Of a stretch of 64,000 nucleotides of DNA, positions 1-8,422 are shown piece after piece. Each line of letters starts with the position of its first letter. Position 1 is the first letter of the stretch. The notes under the pieces are model-generated. The model saw only the letters and a list, made by a program, of their open reading frames with translations, had not been told where the DNA came from and searched no databases. The position numbers and the translations under genes were made by a program. The stretch covers positions 4,672,137 to 4,736,136 of the forward strand of contig AP025252.1 in NCBI GenBank assembly GCA_016865505.2. The letters run 5' to 3'. The DNA is from Bryobacterales bacterium F-183 (GTDB lineage Bacteria; Acidobacteriota; Terriglobia; Bryobacterales; Bryobacteraceae).

Positions 1-27
1 GCAACTCTATTCATCCGATCGCCGCCC

Positions 28-450
28 TTACTGCATCTGCATCGCGCGCTCGGTGTTCAGTACGAGCAGCAGTTTGCCATCCAGTTTGCAGACCCCCGCG
101 ATCATCTCGCGTTGTGCGGCCGGCAGTGTGTCAGGCACGCGTTCATAGCAATCCGAATCCACTTCGAGGACATCGCCGATCTCATCCACCAGCAAGCTGA
201 CGGCACCCTCATCCGACTGCATGACGAGGTTCATCGGTGTCACCTCCGGCGGCCGCGGCGTCAGACCCAGGCGATGACGCATGTCGAGCGCCGTCACAAT
301 CTGGCCACGCAGGTTGATCAACCCGCGTACACCTTCCGGCGCAAGGGGCACCCCAGTCATTTCCTGATAGCGCAGCACCTCCTGCACCTTCACGACCTCG
401 ATCCCGAAGAACAGATCGCCTACGTAGAACGTCGAGTACTGCTCGCTCAT
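28..450 (-). CDS. cheW: Chemotaxis coupling protein CheW
   Basis: A 140-residue single-domain CheW protein, the usual length for the family. CheW couples membrane chemoreceptors to the CheA kinase in the cytoplasmic signalling array. The sequence has the typical beginning of a CheW fold (STFYVGDLFFGIEVVKVQEV), then the conserved GVRGLINLRGQIVTALDMR segment around residues 40-58, and ends with a short helix. It follows cheA directly: its ATG lies inside the cheA stop region (4-bp overlap, 447-450), so the two are probably translationally coupled. What follows downstream lies outside the window. The call is secure. Confidence 0.93.
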   Translation of the reverse strand: MSEQYSTFYVGDLFFGIEVVKVQEVLRYQEMTGVPLAPEGVRGLINLRGQIVTALDMRHRLGLTPRPPEVTPMNLVMQSDEGAVSLLVDEIGDVLEVDSDCYERVPDTLPAAQREMIAGVCKLDGKLLLVLNTERAMQMQ

Positions 451-3074
451 GCCGTCACCCCCGCCATATGTTCCACTTCCTCCGCCTTCGCCCCCAGTGC
501 CGCACCCAGCGCCTGGATCGACCGGACCATCGAATCCCGTCCCTCTACGTCGTACACAAGGGCGCGCGGCAGCCGTTCCCGGATCTCGGAAGCAAGCGCC
601 GGTCGGGCCACAATCGCATCGGCCTTCTTCTGCGCGACAGCTTCGGCCGCCTCAGAGACAGATGCCGCCTCAACCACCCGGCAATCGAGCATCTCGGCGT
701 AACTGCGTAGCAAGCCGCGTTCGAGCGGACAGCCCTCGGCGACTACCAGTAAAGGCCGCATTTTGCGCTCCGCGCCCGGCGACGTCAATTGCTCGCCGCT
801 CCACTCCAGAACCGCACCAAGATCCAGGAAGTCGGTCACCTTCTGCCCGACTACGGCCGAGCCCATCAACCCGTGATGGCGGGACGGCTTGCGTACGGCA
901 ACCTCCTCCTCCACAATGTCCACAATCTGGTCCACAACGAGCCCAACACTACGGTCGCCCTCGCTGAACACCACCACCTGGACCTTATCGGAAGCCTGCG
1001 GCCCACCACCTGGACCGTCGAGATGATCGCTCAACGTCACCAACGGCAGGATGTTGCCGCGGTACTGCACCACCGGACGGCCCGCCGCCTGTTCGACACG
1101 ATCCTTTGCAAACTCCTCAAGCCGCGCCACCAGCGAGAGCGGGACCGCAAGGCGTTCATAGCTACCGGACCGGAACAGCAGAAGTGTCTGCCGCTCGACC
1201 ACAGACGCGCCATCGGCCGCTTGCTGCGTGTTCGACGACGATTCGCGCGCCGATAGCCCCGCACGCTGCGAGAGCCCCATCACATCGAGAATCAACGCCA
1301 CCTTGCCGTCGCCCATGATGGTCGAACCGGCGTAGACGCTAAGCCCTTTGAGTTGCTTCGAAAGCGGCTTGACGACGATTTCCTGCGTATCGCTGATGCC
1401 ATCGACGACAAGTCCAAACTGTCTGTCTTCGGCTTGCAGGACCACGATGTTGACGGACTCAAAGTCTCCCGTCGAATTCAGTTGCAGGATCTCATTCAAA
1501 TAAGCGATCGGCAGTAGCGATCCGCGGCGGCGGTACACCGGTGTACCGTGAATCTTCTCGATCAGACGCCCGGCGTCCTCGCGTTCGAGCCGTACCAGTT
1601 CGAGCAGGCTGACCTGCGGAATCACAAAGCGTTGGCCGCCGCTGGCGACGACCAGCCCGGGGATGATCGCCAGTGTGAGTGGGATCTTGATGCGCACGGT
1701 CGAACCCAAGCCCGTACGGCTGGTCAAATCCACAGCGCCGCCGATTTTCTCGATGTTGGTTTTCACCACATCCATGCCGACGCCGCGGCCCGAAATATTG
1801 GAAACCTTGGTTGCCGTCGAAAAGCCTGGCGCAAACACCAGGTTGATCGCTTCGCGTTCACTCAGATGCTCGGCCTGTTCCGGACGTAGGAGTCCGCGCT
1901 CCACGGCCTTCGCCTTCACCTTCGCCGTATTGATTCCACCGCCATCATCGGCGATTTCGATATTCACGTGGCCGCCTTCATGGTAGGCGCGCAACGACAA
2001 CGTCCCGTGCGCCGGTTTACCGCGGCTGAGGCGCGTCGCCGGATCTTCAATCCCGTGATCGCAGCAGTTGCGAACAATATGGGTGAGCGGGTCTTTGATG
2101 GCCTCAATAATCGTTTTGTCGAGTTCCGTCTCCGCGCCATCCATTTCGAGGCGAACCTCTTTGCCGCAGATTGCCGCAAGGTCCCGAATCACGCGAGGCA
2201 GCTTGTTCCAGACCACGCCGATCGGCTGCATACGCGTCTTCATGACGCTCTCCTGCAGCTCGCTGGTAATCAGGTTCAGGCGTTGCGAGGTGGAGACAAA
2301 GTTCGCGTCTTCCTGGCTCGCCGAATGCTGCAGGATCTGATTGCGGGCAAGCACCAGCTCACCCACCAGGTTCATCAGTTTGTCGAGCAACGTGACGTCC
2401 ACGCGGATCGTGCTGTCGGCTACCGAGACATTGGATTTCGCGGCGCTATCCGATGCGTTTGTGGCGGCAGCGGGCTGCGGTTCCCGCGCAACCGGTTCCG
2501 GAACGGGTTCCGGATCTGAGACAGGTGCTACCGCGTCTGGAGGTGCGGTAACGGCAGCGGGCGCAGGTGGATCCGAAGTTGTATTGGCAGCGGCATTTCC
2601 GGCGGCCACCAGCGTTTCAATCGCACCCGCGGCCAAACGCTCATTCCCGGCGCGTCGTGACTGCGCCGGCTCGGCAGATGTTCCCAGTTGCTCTTCTTCT
2701 GCGAGCTTCTGACGCAGCTGCTGCCAGACATCCGCGCCCTCTTTGCCCGTTTCTTCAATGGATTGCAGGATCGTGCGCGTCGCGTCGACCGTCTCAAGCA
2801 CCAGCGACACAACACGAGGAGTAAGCTCGCGTTCGCCGTTGCGGCATTGGCTCAGGATGCTCTCCGCAGTATGCGTGATCCCTTCGAGCAGACTGAACCC
2901 CAGAAACCCGCAGGTCCCCTTGATGGTGTGGATAGTCCGGAAGATGCTGGCCAGTAGCTCCGCATCCCCCGGGTGCTTTTCGATCTCAACCATTTGCTGG
3001 TCGATCTTTGAGAGATTTTCGTTGCTCTCAATTAAAAACTCTTTGATCAGTTCGAAATCGTCTTGTAGGGACAT
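447..3074 (-). CDS. cheA: Chemotaxis histidine kinase CheA with two CheW-like domains and a degenerate receiver tail
   Basis: CheA autophosphorylates on a histidine in its Hpt domain and passes phosphate to response regulators. From the ATG at 3074 (875 aa) the order is: Hpt domain with the phospho-histidine in IHTIKGTCGF near residue 49, an Ala/Pro-rich linker, dimerisation helix (LDKLMNLVGELVLARNQIL), ATPase domain with N-box (RNCCDHGIED) and G-boxes (DDGGGI, GRGVGMDVV), a first CheW-like regulatory domain, a second CheW-like domain, and about 100 residues resembling a CheY-type receiver. In that tail the acidic pair is replaced (VVAEG) and the expected phospho-aspartate position reads VARP, so phosphorylation is unlikely. 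A GTG at 3101 is an alternative start adding nine residues. It is cotranscribed with cheW. Confidence 0.92.
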   Translation of the reverse strand: MSLQDDFELIKEFLIESNENLSKIDQQMVEIEKHPGDAELLASIFRTIHTIKGTCGFLGFSLLEGITHTAESILSQCRNGERELTPRVVSLVLETVDATRTILQSIEETGKEGADVWQQLRQKLAEEEQLGTSAEPAQSRRAGNERLAAGAIETLVAAGNAAANTTSDPPAPAAVTAPPDAVAPVSDPEPVPEPVAREPQPAAATNASDSAAKSNVSVADSTIRVDVTLLDKLMNLVGELVLARNQILQHSASQEDANFVSTSQRLNLITSELQESVMKTRMQPIGVVWNKLPRVIRDLAAICGKEVRLEMDGAETELDKTIIEAIKDPLTHIVRNCCDHGIEDPATRLSRGKPAHGTLSLRAYHEGGHVNIEIADDGGGINTAKVKAKAVERGLLRPEQAEHLSEREAINLVFAPGFSTATKVSNISGRGVGMDVVKTNIEKIGGAVDLTSRTGLGSTVRIKIPLTLAIIPGLVVASGGQRFVIPQVSLLELVRLEREDAGRLIEKIHGTPVYRRRGSLLPIAYLNEILQLNSTGDFESVNIVVLQAEDRQFGLVVDGISDTQEIVVKPLSKQLKGLSVYAGSTIMGDGKVALILDVMGLSQRAGLSARESSSNTQQAADGASVVERQTLLLFRSGSYERLAVPLSLVARLEEFAKDRVEQAAGRPVVQYRGNILPLVTLSDHLDGPGGGPQASDKVQVVVFSEGDRSVGLVVDQIVDIVEEEVAVRKPSRHHGLMGSAVVGQKVTDFLDLGAVLEWSGEQLTSPGAERKMRPLLVVAEGCPLERGLLRSYAEMLDCRVVEAASVSEAAEAVAQKKADAIVARPALASEIRERLPRALVYDVEGRDSMVRSIQALGAALGAKAEEVEHMAGVTA

Positions 3075-3209
3075 GCTCAGCCGCTCGATGCTCTGTTGCA
3101 CCTTATCGGGCCGTATCGCAATCCCTTGAAGGCATTCGTAAATCGATTTGTCTTAGGTATTTCGCGCTATGGGGTTTTGGGTGCGTAGTGCGGTATAACT
3201 GTGTAGACA

Positions 3210-4610
3210 GTGGAACAGATCGGACCTTACCAAATCCTCAAGGAACTGGGCCGCGGCGGCATGGGCGTGGTCTACCGTGGCGTCGACACCGTGATTGGCC
3301 GCCATGTGGCCATCAAAACATTGCGGCCCGAGGATATGGGAGACCCCAACGAACGCGGCTCCATGGGCGACCGTCTCCTGCGCGAGGCCCGTTCCGCCGG
3401 CATTCTGTCCCACCCCTCCATCGTCACCATCTACCAGGCCGGCCAGGACAAAGACATTCTCTATATCGCCATGGAGTTTGTCGATGGCGCAAATCTCGCC
3501 GACATCCTTGTCCAAGGCAAGCTGACGACGGAAGCCACCCTCAAAATTCTCAAGCAGGCCGCTGAAGCTCTCGACTACGCCCACTCCAAAGGCGTCGTAC
3601 ATCGCGACATCAAGCCGGGTAATCTCCTCATTGAGCCTTCGGGCAAGGTGAAGATCGCGGACTTCGGTATCGCCAAGCTCAACCAGGCTGGTGTCACCAA
3701 GACAACCTCTGCTGTCGGCTCACCAGCCTACATGTCGCCGGAGCACGTCCGCGCCCAGTCCATCGACGGACGCGCCGATCAGTACTCCCTCGGTGTCATG
3801 GCCTTTGAGATGTTGACCAGCCAGCGCCCCCACCAGAGCGAGGAACTCACCTCGCTTGTATTTAAGGTGGTGTTCGAAGCGCCCGACCTCACCCTGCTCA
3901 AGGACATGCCCCGCGGCTCGGAACTCGAAGCGATCTTCACCAAGGTGCTCGCCAAAGCCGCCGACGACCGCTACCCCAGTTGTACGGAATTCTACGAGGC
4001 GCTCGCCAGTGTCATGGAGGATCGCGCCCCGGCCGCGGTCGCCGCCACCTCAGGACCTTCCGCCACCACGGTCGTACCCTCCGCAACGGCCGCCGCCGCT
4101 ACCAGCACTCCGGCCGTACAGCACCCCAAGACCATCGCCAGCCTCGGCGACTACGAAGTCAACGCAACTCCCGCTCCCACTCCGCCCCCACCCTCCTCCA
4201 ACCGGACCTTGATGTATGGCGGCATCGCCGTCGTGGCCGTAGGCCTCGCCATCGGCGGCTACTTTGCCACCCGTGGCGGAGGCGGTGGTACGGAACAAAA
4301 CGGCGGCGGTACGGGCACCTCGCAGACCGACAACAAGCCCACCGCCTTCACCACCAAACCCGAACTCGTCGAACAGGCGCAGTGTACACATACGCTGGAA
4401 TCTGAAGCCCTGAACATCCACGGGGAAGTCAGCGTCGTATTCGCCGTATCCGACACCGGTTCGGTGGAAGACGTCCGCGTCACCAAGGGCCTGCACCCGT
4501 TGATCGACGAACAGGCGAAAACCTGCGTCAAGGCCTGGAAGTTCAAGCCTGCCACTGCGGAAGGCAAGAATGTACGCTTTCCATCGGTCAAGTTGAGCGT
4601 AGCTTTCTAA
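3210..4610 (+). CDS. Membrane Ser/Thr protein kinase with a C-terminal TonB-like domain
   Basis: A 466-residue PknB-type kinase with a GTG start. All catalytic elements are visible: glycine loop GRGGMG at 14-19, ATP lysine K36, HRDIKPGN at 131-138, DFG at 151-153 and SPE at 176-178. A Pro/Ala/Thr-rich linker follows, then one membrane helix around 333-355 (GGIAVVAVGLAIGGYF) and a Gly-rich stretch. The last 80 residues, presumed periplasmic, carry the pattern of a TonB/energy-transducer C-terminus (GEVSVVFAVSDTGSVEDVRV, then ACVKAWKFKPA-like spacing). Kinases normally bear PASTA or propeller sensors there, so this tail is unusual. It is divergent from cheA with a 130-bp gap that probably holds both promoters. 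The kinase call is firm; the role of the tail is inferred. Confidence 0.9.
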   Translation: MEQIGPYQILKELGRGGMGVVYRGVDTVIGRHVAIKTLRPEDMGDPNERGSMGDRLLREARSAGILSHPSIVTIYQAGQDKDILYIAMEFVDGANLADILVQGKLTTEATLKILKQAAEALDYAHSKGVVHRDIKPGNLLIEPSGKVKIADFGIAKLNQAGVTKTTSAVGSPAYMSPEHVRAQSIDGRADQYSLGVMAFEMLTSQRPHQSEELTSLVFKVVFEAPDLTLLKDMPRGSELEAIFTKVLAKAADDRYPSCTEFYEALASVMEDRAPAAVAATSGPSATTVVPSATAAAATSTPAVQHPKTIASLGDYEVNATPAPTPPPPSSNRTLMYGGIAVVAVGLAIGGYFATRGGGGGTEQNGGGTGTSQTDNKPTAFTTKPELVEQAQCTHTLESEALNIHGEVSVVFAVSDTGSVEDVRVTKGLHPLIDEQAKTCVKAWKFKPATAEGKNVRFPSVKLSVAF

Positions 4611-4758
4611 CAAGTCTTGCCAAGTTTTACATTCCACGGCTGGAACCCGCAAAGTCCGGCTTGCGTCACAGTGCCAAGCTATTTAGAATTGAGGTAGCTG
4701 TGGGTGGTGTGTCCCGGGTATGGACACTACTACCTGTGGCGAGGGAGTCGATTCGTTT

Positions 4759-6438
4759 ATGAGCCCAAGGCAATCTATCGCCGTTCTGTGCATTTCCGGC
4801 GTGCTGAGTTCGACTGGCATCAGCGCCGCCGACAAGAAGGCCGATGCGCAAGCCGTCAGCTCCGGTCAGCGCGAAACCATCGCCAAGCCGATGAGCGAGA
4901 AGGAAAAGCGGAAGCGCGAAGAGAAGCTTCGCAAGGAGCTCGAAACGCCCTACCGCAACTGGCTGAACGTCGACGTCAACTACATCATCACCGACGAAGA
5001 GCGCCAAGCCTTCAAGCGCTTCACCACCGACGAAGAGCGCCAGCAGTTCATTGAACAGTTCTGGCTTCGTCGCGACCCCACGCCCGACACTGAAGAGAAC
5101 GAGTTCAAAGAGGAACATTACCGCCGCATCGCGTACGCCAACGAACGCTTTGCCTCCGGTATCCCTGGCTGGAAGACCGATCGCGGCCGCATCTACATCA
5201 CCTTCGGCCCCGCGGACGAAATTGAATCGCATCCCTCCGGCGGCTCCTACCAGCGCCCCATTGAAGAAGGTGGTGGTCAGACATCCACCTATCCTTTCGA
5301 AATCTGGCGCTACCGCTGGATCGAGGGTATCGGCAACGACGTCCTGATCGAATTCGTAGACCCCACCATGACCGGTGAATACCGTATGACCATGGACCCG
5401 TCTGAAAAAGACGCGCTCATGATGGTCCCCAACGCCGGCCTCACTCTGTATGAAGAAATGGGTCTCGCCTCGAAGAATGACCGCTTCAGCCGTACCGACG
5501 GTACGCGACTCGGCACCGGTAACATGCCGATGTCGGCTCGCATGAATCAATTCGAGCGCCTGCAGCGCTTCGCGATGTTGCAGAAGCCGCCGCAGATCAA
5601 GTTCAAGGATCTCGAGGCGCAGGTCAACTCCTCCATCCGGTTCAACACGCTCCCGATGCAGGTCAAGGCGCACTTCATTCCGGTCACCAACGCATCCGTG
5701 ATGAGCGCCGTCACCCTGCAGTTTGACCGCAAGGATCTCCAGTTCGCCCAGAAGGACGGCATCTCCAAAGCCACCGTCAACATCTACGCCCGCATCACCT
5801 CCATGGCACGCCGCGTGGTCAACGTATTTGAAGACGTTGTCGCCATCGAAGCCCCCACGGAAATGCTGCCCGAAGTCGTCAAGGGCTCCTCGGTGTATCA
5901 GAAGACGGTCCCGCTGCCTCCCGGCAAGTACCGTATGAACATCGTTGCCAAGGACATCACTGGCGGCAACATGAACACCTACGAAATGGCGCTCGAAGTC
6001 CCCCGCTTCGACGAAGATCAGCTCGCCACCAGTTCCCTGATCGTGGCCGACCTGCTCGAAAAGGTCCCCACCAAGAGCATCGGTACGGGCCAGTTCGTGA
6101 TCGGCTCCAACAAGGTTCGCCCGCGCATGAACGAGACGTTCGGCAACAACGAAAAGCTCGGCATTTACATGCAGCTCTACAACTTCCAGGGCGACGAAAA
6201 GACGCAAAAGCCCAACGGCAGCGTCAACTACGAAATCGTCAAGGTCGGTTCCAACGAGAAGGTCTTCACTTATAGTGAAGAGGCCAATACGCTTCCCGGC
6301 TCCTCCACACAGCTCATCGTCGAAAAGATTCTGCCCCTCGCCTCCATGGCTCCGGGCGACTACAATCTCACCATCACGGCAGAGGATCGCAATCGAAACA
6401 AAACGGTCACCAACACCGCGACGTTTCATGTAAAATAA
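4759..6438 (+). CDS. GWxTD-domain exported protein
   Basis: A protein of 559 residues from the ATG at 4759, which is preceded by GAGGGAG 11 nt upstream and opens a signal peptide (MSPRQSIAVLCISGVLSSTGISA). An in-frame ATG at 4720 exists but lacks these features. After a charged linker comes the acidobacterial/bacteroidetal GWxTD-type region: YRNWLNVDVNYIIT, TDEERQQFIEQFWLRRDPTP and the RIAYANERF segment, followed by YITFGPADEIE. The eponymous GWxTD reads NWLNV here. The C-terminal half is beta-rich with PPGKYRMNIVAKD-type strands. Function is unknown in the family. It sits between the kinase and the outer-membrane barrel and ends in a clear terminator. Confidence 0.85.
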   Translation: MSPRQSIAVLCISGVLSSTGISAADKKADAQAVSSGQRETIAKPMSEKEKRKREEKLRKELETPYRNWLNVDVNYIITDEERQAFKRFTTDEERQQFIEQFWLRRDPTPDTEENEFKEEHYRRIAYANERFASGIPGWKTDRGRIYITFGPADEIESHPSGGSYQRPIEEGGGQTSTYPFEIWRYRWIEGIGNDVLIEFVDPTMTGEYRMTMDPSEKDALMMVPNAGLTLYEEMGLASKNDRFSRTDGTRLGTGNMPMSARMNQFERLQRFAMLQKPPQIKFKDLEAQVNSSIRFNTLPMQVKAHFIPVTNASVMSAVTLQFDRKDLQFAQKDGISKATVNIYARITSMARRVVNVFEDVVAIEAPTEMLPEVVKGSSVYQKTVPLPPGKYRMNIVAKDITGGNMNTYEMALEVPRFDEDQLATSSLIVADLLEKVPTKSIGTGQFVIGSNKVRPRMNETFGNNEKLGIYMQLYNFQGDEKTQKPNGSVNYEIVKVGSNEKVFTYSEEANTLPGSSTQLIVEKILPLASMAPGDYNLTITAEDRNRNKTVTNTATFHVK

Positions 6439-6450
6439 GCTGTACGAATG

Positions 6451-6476
6451 AAGGGCCCCTGAGCGAAGGGCCCTTT
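6451..6476 (+). terminator. Rho-independent terminator after the GWxTD gene
   Basis: Positions 6451-6458 (AAGGGCCC) pair perfectly with 6468-6475 (GGGCCCTT) across a 9-nt loop. The hairpin lies 13 nt after the stop codon and is followed by a short T/C-rich tail. It separates the GWxTD gene from the barrel gene, which then needs its own promoter in 6477-6525. The weak T-tract lowers confidence. Confidence 0.65.
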
Positions 6477-6525
6477 CCCTTGTATCTCTCGTTCAACGAC
6501 GGGGAAAGGAGGAAAGAGCGTAACC

Positions 6526-8337
6526 ATGAGGTTCTGGTCTACTCCCCAGAAGAAGTCTCTGGTGTATGTCTGCACTCTCAGTGCAGGCCTCATCGCCGCA
6601 TCCTCCCAAGTCCTGCCCGCCGCTACGCTACCCAAGCTTTCCGGAGCCATCGCCGGCCACGTCCGCAATAGCTCCGGCATCGCACAGATGGGTGCAACGG
6701 TCGCCGTCTACAATCGCTACGAAAAGCTGATCCGCCAGGTCCTCACCAACGACAAGGGCGCCTTCTACCTCGACGGACTCTCGCCGGACTCCTACTCCGT
6801 CCGCGTTTCCCTCGCCAGTTTCGTACCTGCGCTCAAGCGTGGCATTGCCGTACAGGCCGGTGCCGACCGCGTCCTCAACGTCAACCTCACCAGTATCTTC
6901 AGCTCCATCGAACTCGCCTACGAGGCCCCGTCGAGCGCCTTGATGACGGACGACTGGAAGTGGTCTCTCCGCACAGCGCTCGCCACACGGCCGGTCCTCC
7001 GTGCGCTACCCGGCATGCCCACCTATGGCGGTGTATCGACCTCCAAGCGCGCCGACATGTTTACCGAAACACGCGGCCTGGTAAACGTCTCTGCCGGCGA
7101 CCCCAGTTCGATGGGTTCCAACGGTACCCAGACGGACCTCGGCACGGCCTTCGCCCTCGCCACCTCCATCTACGGCCGCAACGAGGTGCAACTTTCCGGC
7201 AATCTCGGACTCGTCCCCAACGCTGCTCTCCCCGCCGCCGGCTTCCGCAGCACCTACAAGCGCGTCGGCCCCCAGGGTGCCTCGCCGACCATTACGGTGA
7301 CGGCCCGCCAGCTTTACATGCCGACCCGTGGCGCATTCCAGCAGTCCCAAGCGCCCGCCATGCGGACCCTCTCGGTCAGTAGCGTGGACAAAGTCGAATT
7401 CTCAGACCGTCTCTCGCTCGACTACGGCTTCTCGCTCGATTCCGTAGCCTTCGTCGACCGCCTGAACTACTTCAGCCCGTTCGCCAAACTCAGCTACTCT
7501 CTCGGCGATCTCGGCCTCGTCCAGTTTGGCTATAGCTCTGGTGCCCCTGCCGCCGAATGGATGCAGAACAGCGCCACCGAAGGCGCCAGCAACGCCGAAC
7601 TCCGTCGCGATCTCGCGGCCCTCGCGCTGCTCCCGCGCGTCAGCCTGCGCAACGGGCGAGCCAACGTCCAGCGCTCGCAAAACCTGGAAATCTCATACCA
7701 GCGCGAAGTGGGCAAGAAGACCACCGTCTCGGCCGCCGCCTTCCGCGAGAACATGCGGAACGCTGCCGTCAATCTCGATGCGCCGTCGGACATCTACACC
7801 GGCGATGCCCTCCCGGACTTCGGCTCCCGTGCAGCGATGTTCAACGTCGGCAACTTCGACCGTACCGGCTTCATGGGCGCGGTCTCCCATCGCGTGACGG
7901 ATCAGCTCGAAGTGCTCTTCGCCGCAGGCCGTGGCGGTGCCGTAACCGCCGTACGTCGCGATCTCGCCGACGAGTCCGCCCAAACCCTCCGGTCAGTGCT
8001 AAAGGCGCAAAACCGCAGTTGGGCATCTCTCCGCCTGGTCTACACCACACCGCGCGCCGGCACCAAGCTCACCAGCAGCTACGGCTGGACGGACTACACC
8101 GCCATGATGCCCGGCCACCTGTTCCTCACTCAGAAAGCCCTGCCCGAAACCGGTTGGAACCTCTCCGTACGTCAGCCACTCCCAGCCATCGGACTCGTGC
8201 CCGGCCGCATCGAACTCACCGGCGAGGCCCGCAACATGCTGGCCCAAGGCTACATGCCCCTCCAAGCCGGCAGCCGCCGTATCCTGCTCATCCAGTCCCC
8301 CCGAGCCCTCCGCGGCGGACTCAGCTTCATTTTTTAA
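6526..8337 (+). CDS. Outer-membrane beta-barrel protein with N-terminal carboxypeptidase-regulatory-like domain
   Basis: A protein of 603 residues with a strong SD (GGAAAGGAGG, about 6501-6510) and a signal peptide (LVYVCTLSAGLIAASSQVLPA). Residues 42-125 form a carboxypeptidase-regulatory-like/SpaA-type Ig fold (LSGAIAGHVRNSSGIAQMGATV, GAFYLDGLSPDSYSVRVSL), as at the head of TonB-dependent receptors in acidobacteria. The rest consists of alternating amphipathic strands and ends with aromatic-rich GGLSFIF, the sort of C-terminal strand recognised by the BAM machinery. It lacks an evident plug domain and is shorter than TonB receptors, so transport by TonB is not shown. Ligand unknown. Confidence 0.75.
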   Translation: MRFWSTPQKKSLVYVCTLSAGLIAASSQVLPAATLPKLSGAIAGHVRNSSGIAQMGATVAVYNRYEKLIRQVLTNDKGAFYLDGLSPDSYSVRVSLASFVPALKRGIAVQAGADRVLNVNLTSIFSSIELAYEAPSSALMTDDWKWSLRTALATRPVLRALPGMPTYGGVSTSKRADMFTETRGLVNVSAGDPSSMGSNGTQTDLGTAFALATSIYGRNEVQLSGNLGLVPNAALPAAGFRSTYKRVGPQGASPTITVTARQLYMPTRGAFQQSQAPAMRTLSVSSVDKVEFSDRLSLDYGFSLDSVAFVDRLNYFSPFAKLSYSLGDLGLVQFGYSSGAPAAEWMQNSATEGASNAELRRDLAALALLPRVSLRNGRANVQRSQNLEISYQREVGKKTTVSAAAFRENMRNAAVNLDAPSDIYTGDALPDFGSRAAMFNVGNFDRTGFMGAVSHRVTDQLEVLFAAGRGGAVTAVRRDLADESAQTLRSVLKAQNRSWASLRLVYTTPRAGTKLTSSYGWTDYTAMMPGHLFLTQKALPETGWNLSVRQPLPAIGLVPGRIELTGEARNMLAQGYMPLQAGSRRILLIQSPRALRGGLSFIF

Positions 8338-8422
8338 ACCGAAATCGCCTATCGCCTTTGCCCTTCCGTCACTCGACCTTCCGTACCGGAATGCATCAAC
8401 GCAAGAGGCGTGCCCATGATGG

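Noticed and set aside
1-14. ATG on the − strand at 14 as the start of another chemotaxis gene
   Set aside because: Only five codons are visible before the window edge, so nothing supports a call.
4666-6429. 587-codon − strand frame opposite the GWxTD gene
   Set aside because: Low-complexity shadow translation; the + strand gene has a signal peptide, SD and terminator.
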